From positions 1 through 6,248 of the forward strand of contig CAMJXZ010000203.1 in assembly GCA_946409855.1 (NCBI GenBank): DNA of 6,248 bases. Direction: 5' to 3'. The stretch is from an uncultured Clostridia bacterium (GTDB taxonomy: Bacteria; Bacillota; Clostridia; Christensenellales; Aristaeellaceae). Below, piece by piece: positions 5,078 to 6,248 of this stretch (positions are counted from its first letter, which is position 1; every line of letters starts with the position of its first letter). A model generated the notes under the pieces. It had not been told where the DNA came from, did not search any database, and saw only the letters and a list, made by a program, of their open reading frames with translations. The position numbers were made by a program, and so were the translations under genes.

Positions 5078-6248
5078 ATGAGAATCAACCCGTATATCGC
5101 GCGCATGAACAAGGCCTATCTGTTTGCGGAGATCGCCCAGCGGGTCAAAGATTATCAGGCCGCGCATCCCGGTCAGGAGCTGATCCGGCTGGGCATCGGC
5201 GACGTCACCCGCCCGCTGACGCCCCATGTGGCGAAGGCGTTTGCGGACAGCGCCCTGGCGATGGGCACAAAGGAAGGGTTCCGCGGCTATCCGCCGTACG
5301 AGGGCTATGATTTTCTGCTGGACGCCATCATTGAAAACGAGTACGCCCCCCTGGGCGTCCGGCTGAACCGGAAGGAGATCTTTGTGTCCGACGGGGCCAA
5401 GACGGATACCGGCGCCGTGCAGGAGCTGTTCGGGCCGGATGTCCGCGTGGCCGTGACCGACCCGGTCTACCCGGTTTATGTGGATTCCAACGCGATGGCG
5501 GGCCGTCTGGGCTTCCAGGAAAACGGCGCGTACCCGGGGCTTATAACCCTGCCCTGCACGCCGGAAAACGGCTTTGCGCCGGCGCTGCCCCAGACGGGCG
5601 TGGACGTGCTGTACCTGTGCAGCCCCAACAACCCCACGGGCACGGCGCTGACGTATGAGCAGCTGGCCCCCATCGTCCGCTGGGCGAACGAAACGGGCGC
5701 GCTGATCGTCTTTGACGCGGCGTACAAGGCATACATCACCGAAAAGAACGTGCCCCACAGCATCTTTGAAATCGAAGGAGCGCGGACCTGCGCCGTCGAG
5801 TGCTGCTCCTTCTCCAAGAACGCGGGCTTTACCGGGGTGCGCTGCGCCTATACGGTGATCCCGGAAGAGCTCATGGGCTTCGACGGGGACCGGCCGGTAT
5901 CCGTCGGCGCCCTGTGGCGCCGCCGGGGGGAGAGCAAGAACAACGGCGTCTCCTACCCGGTGCAGTGTGCCGCGGCCGCCGCGCTGGACGAAACCGGCCG
6001 GGCGGAAACGGCGGGCCTGGTCCGCGGGTATCTGGAAAACGCCGCGGTGATCCGCCAGGGGCTGCAAAAGGCGGGCTTTACCGTCTACGGCGGGGTCAAT
6101 TCCCCCTATATCTGGCTGAAAACGCCGGCGGGCATGACCTCCTGGGCCTTCTTTGACGCGCTGCTTTCCCGGGCGCAGGTCGTGGGCACGCCGGGCGCGG
6201 GCTTCGGCGCGGCCGGCGAAGGCTATTTCCGCCTGACCGCCTTCAACA
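5078..6248 (+). CDS. dapL: LL-diaminopimelate aminotransferase (3' end cut by window)
   Basis: DapL is a PLP enzyme that transfers an amino group from glutamate to tetrahydrodipicolinate, giving LL-diaminopimelate in one step and bypassing the DapD-C-E route. The visible 390 codons begin MRINPYIARMNKAYLF and contain LGIGDVTRPL, a family marker near the N-terminus. Further motifs are GFRGYPPYEGYD, VSDGAKTDTGAVQELFG and DPVYPVYVD. The PLP site includes SPNNPTG at 182-188, DAAYKAY from Asp213, and SFSKNAGFTGVRC with the Schiff-base lysine at 247 and the arginine at 255. SYPVQ, YGGVNSPYIWLKTP and GEGYFRLTAFN follow. Since family members have about 400-410 residues, only the last 15-20 or so are missing. 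The frame runs to the window edge with no stop. It follows dapF by 11 bp and shares its pathway. Nothing looks damaged. Confidence 0.97.
   Translation, partial: MRINPYIARMNKAYLFAEIAQRVKDYQAAHPGQELIRLGIGDVTRPLTPHVAKAFADSALAMGTKEGFRGYPPYEGYDFLLDAIIENEYAPLGVRLNRKEIFVSDGAKTDTGAVQELFGPDVRVAVTDPVYPVYVDSNAMAGRLGFQENGAYPGLITLPCTPENGFAPALPQTGVDVLYLCSPNNPTGTALTYEQLAPIVRWANETGALIVFDAAYKAYITEKNVPHSIFEIEGARTCAVECCSFSKNAGFTGVRCAYTVIPEELMGFDGDRPVSVGALWRRRGESKNNGVSYPVQCAAAAALDETGRAETAGLVRGYLENAAVIRQGLQKAGFTVYGGVNSPYIWLKTPAGMTSWAFFDALLSRAQVVGTPGAGFGAAGEGYFRLTAFN

Noticed and set aside
5039..6067. Open reading frame of 342 codons on the - strand across dapL
   Set aside because: It is antisense to dapL, which shows every family motif. 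The antisense product has no recognisable motif.
1..6248. CRISPR arrays, tRNA or rRNA genes, insertion sequences
   Set aside because: I saw no regularly spaced repeats, no tRNA-like cloverleaf with CCA region, no ribosomal RNA signature, and no transposase motif on either strand.

Overview
The window reads as chromosomal DNA from a fairly GC-rich member of the Bacillota, most likely a gut- or rumen-type Clostridia. This placement is inferred from the gene set (an Rhs protein of the clostridial style, argS, dapF, and dapL instead of the succinylase genes) and not from any marker gene. All genes are on the + strand.

Region 1 (about 1-2263) is an Rhs polymorphic-toxin locus. It begins inside an Rhs-family gene whose conserved core ends at a DPDG motif (481-492) and continues into a 177-residue variable tip. 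That tip carries a cysteine cluster, a hydrophobic stretch and a C-terminal GIY-YIG-like nuclease domain. A 294-residue protein starting with the MGTWGTG signature of the DUF4259 family follows 28 bp later and is the likely immunity partner. Directly after its stop codon, in the same reading frame, lies a roughly 320-bp fragment of Rhs repeat sequence (1943-2263). It contains one TGA stop and has no proper start or end, so it is a relic of another, mostly deleted Rhs gene. Hand counts of single 60-base lines show the toxin and immunity genes to be compositional mosaics: 62% GC in the Rhs core (241-300), 27% (421-480) and 30% (661-720) in and near the tip, 58% falling to 27% along the immunity gene, then 65% in the relic (2101-2160).

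Region 2 (about 2264-2444) is a boundary with a hairpin terminator, a promoter overlapping it (TTGCGC-17-TATCAT with an extended -10), and a very GC-rich, repeat-bearing leader ahead of argS.

Region 3 (2445-6248) is a housekeeping gene run: argS (arginyl-tRNA synthetase), dapF (diaminopimelate epimerase) and dapL (LL-diaminopimelate aminotransferase, cut by the window end just before its C-terminus). DapL makes LL-diaminopimelate in one step from tetrahydrodipicolinate, and DapF epimerises it to the meso form used for lysine and peptidoglycan. The two genes are 11 bp apart and probably co-translated.

The most noteworthy system is the Rhs/GIY-YIG toxin with its candidate DUF4259 immunity protein and the neighbouring Rhs relic. 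The families are known; this toxin-immunity pairing is proposed from position and motifs only.
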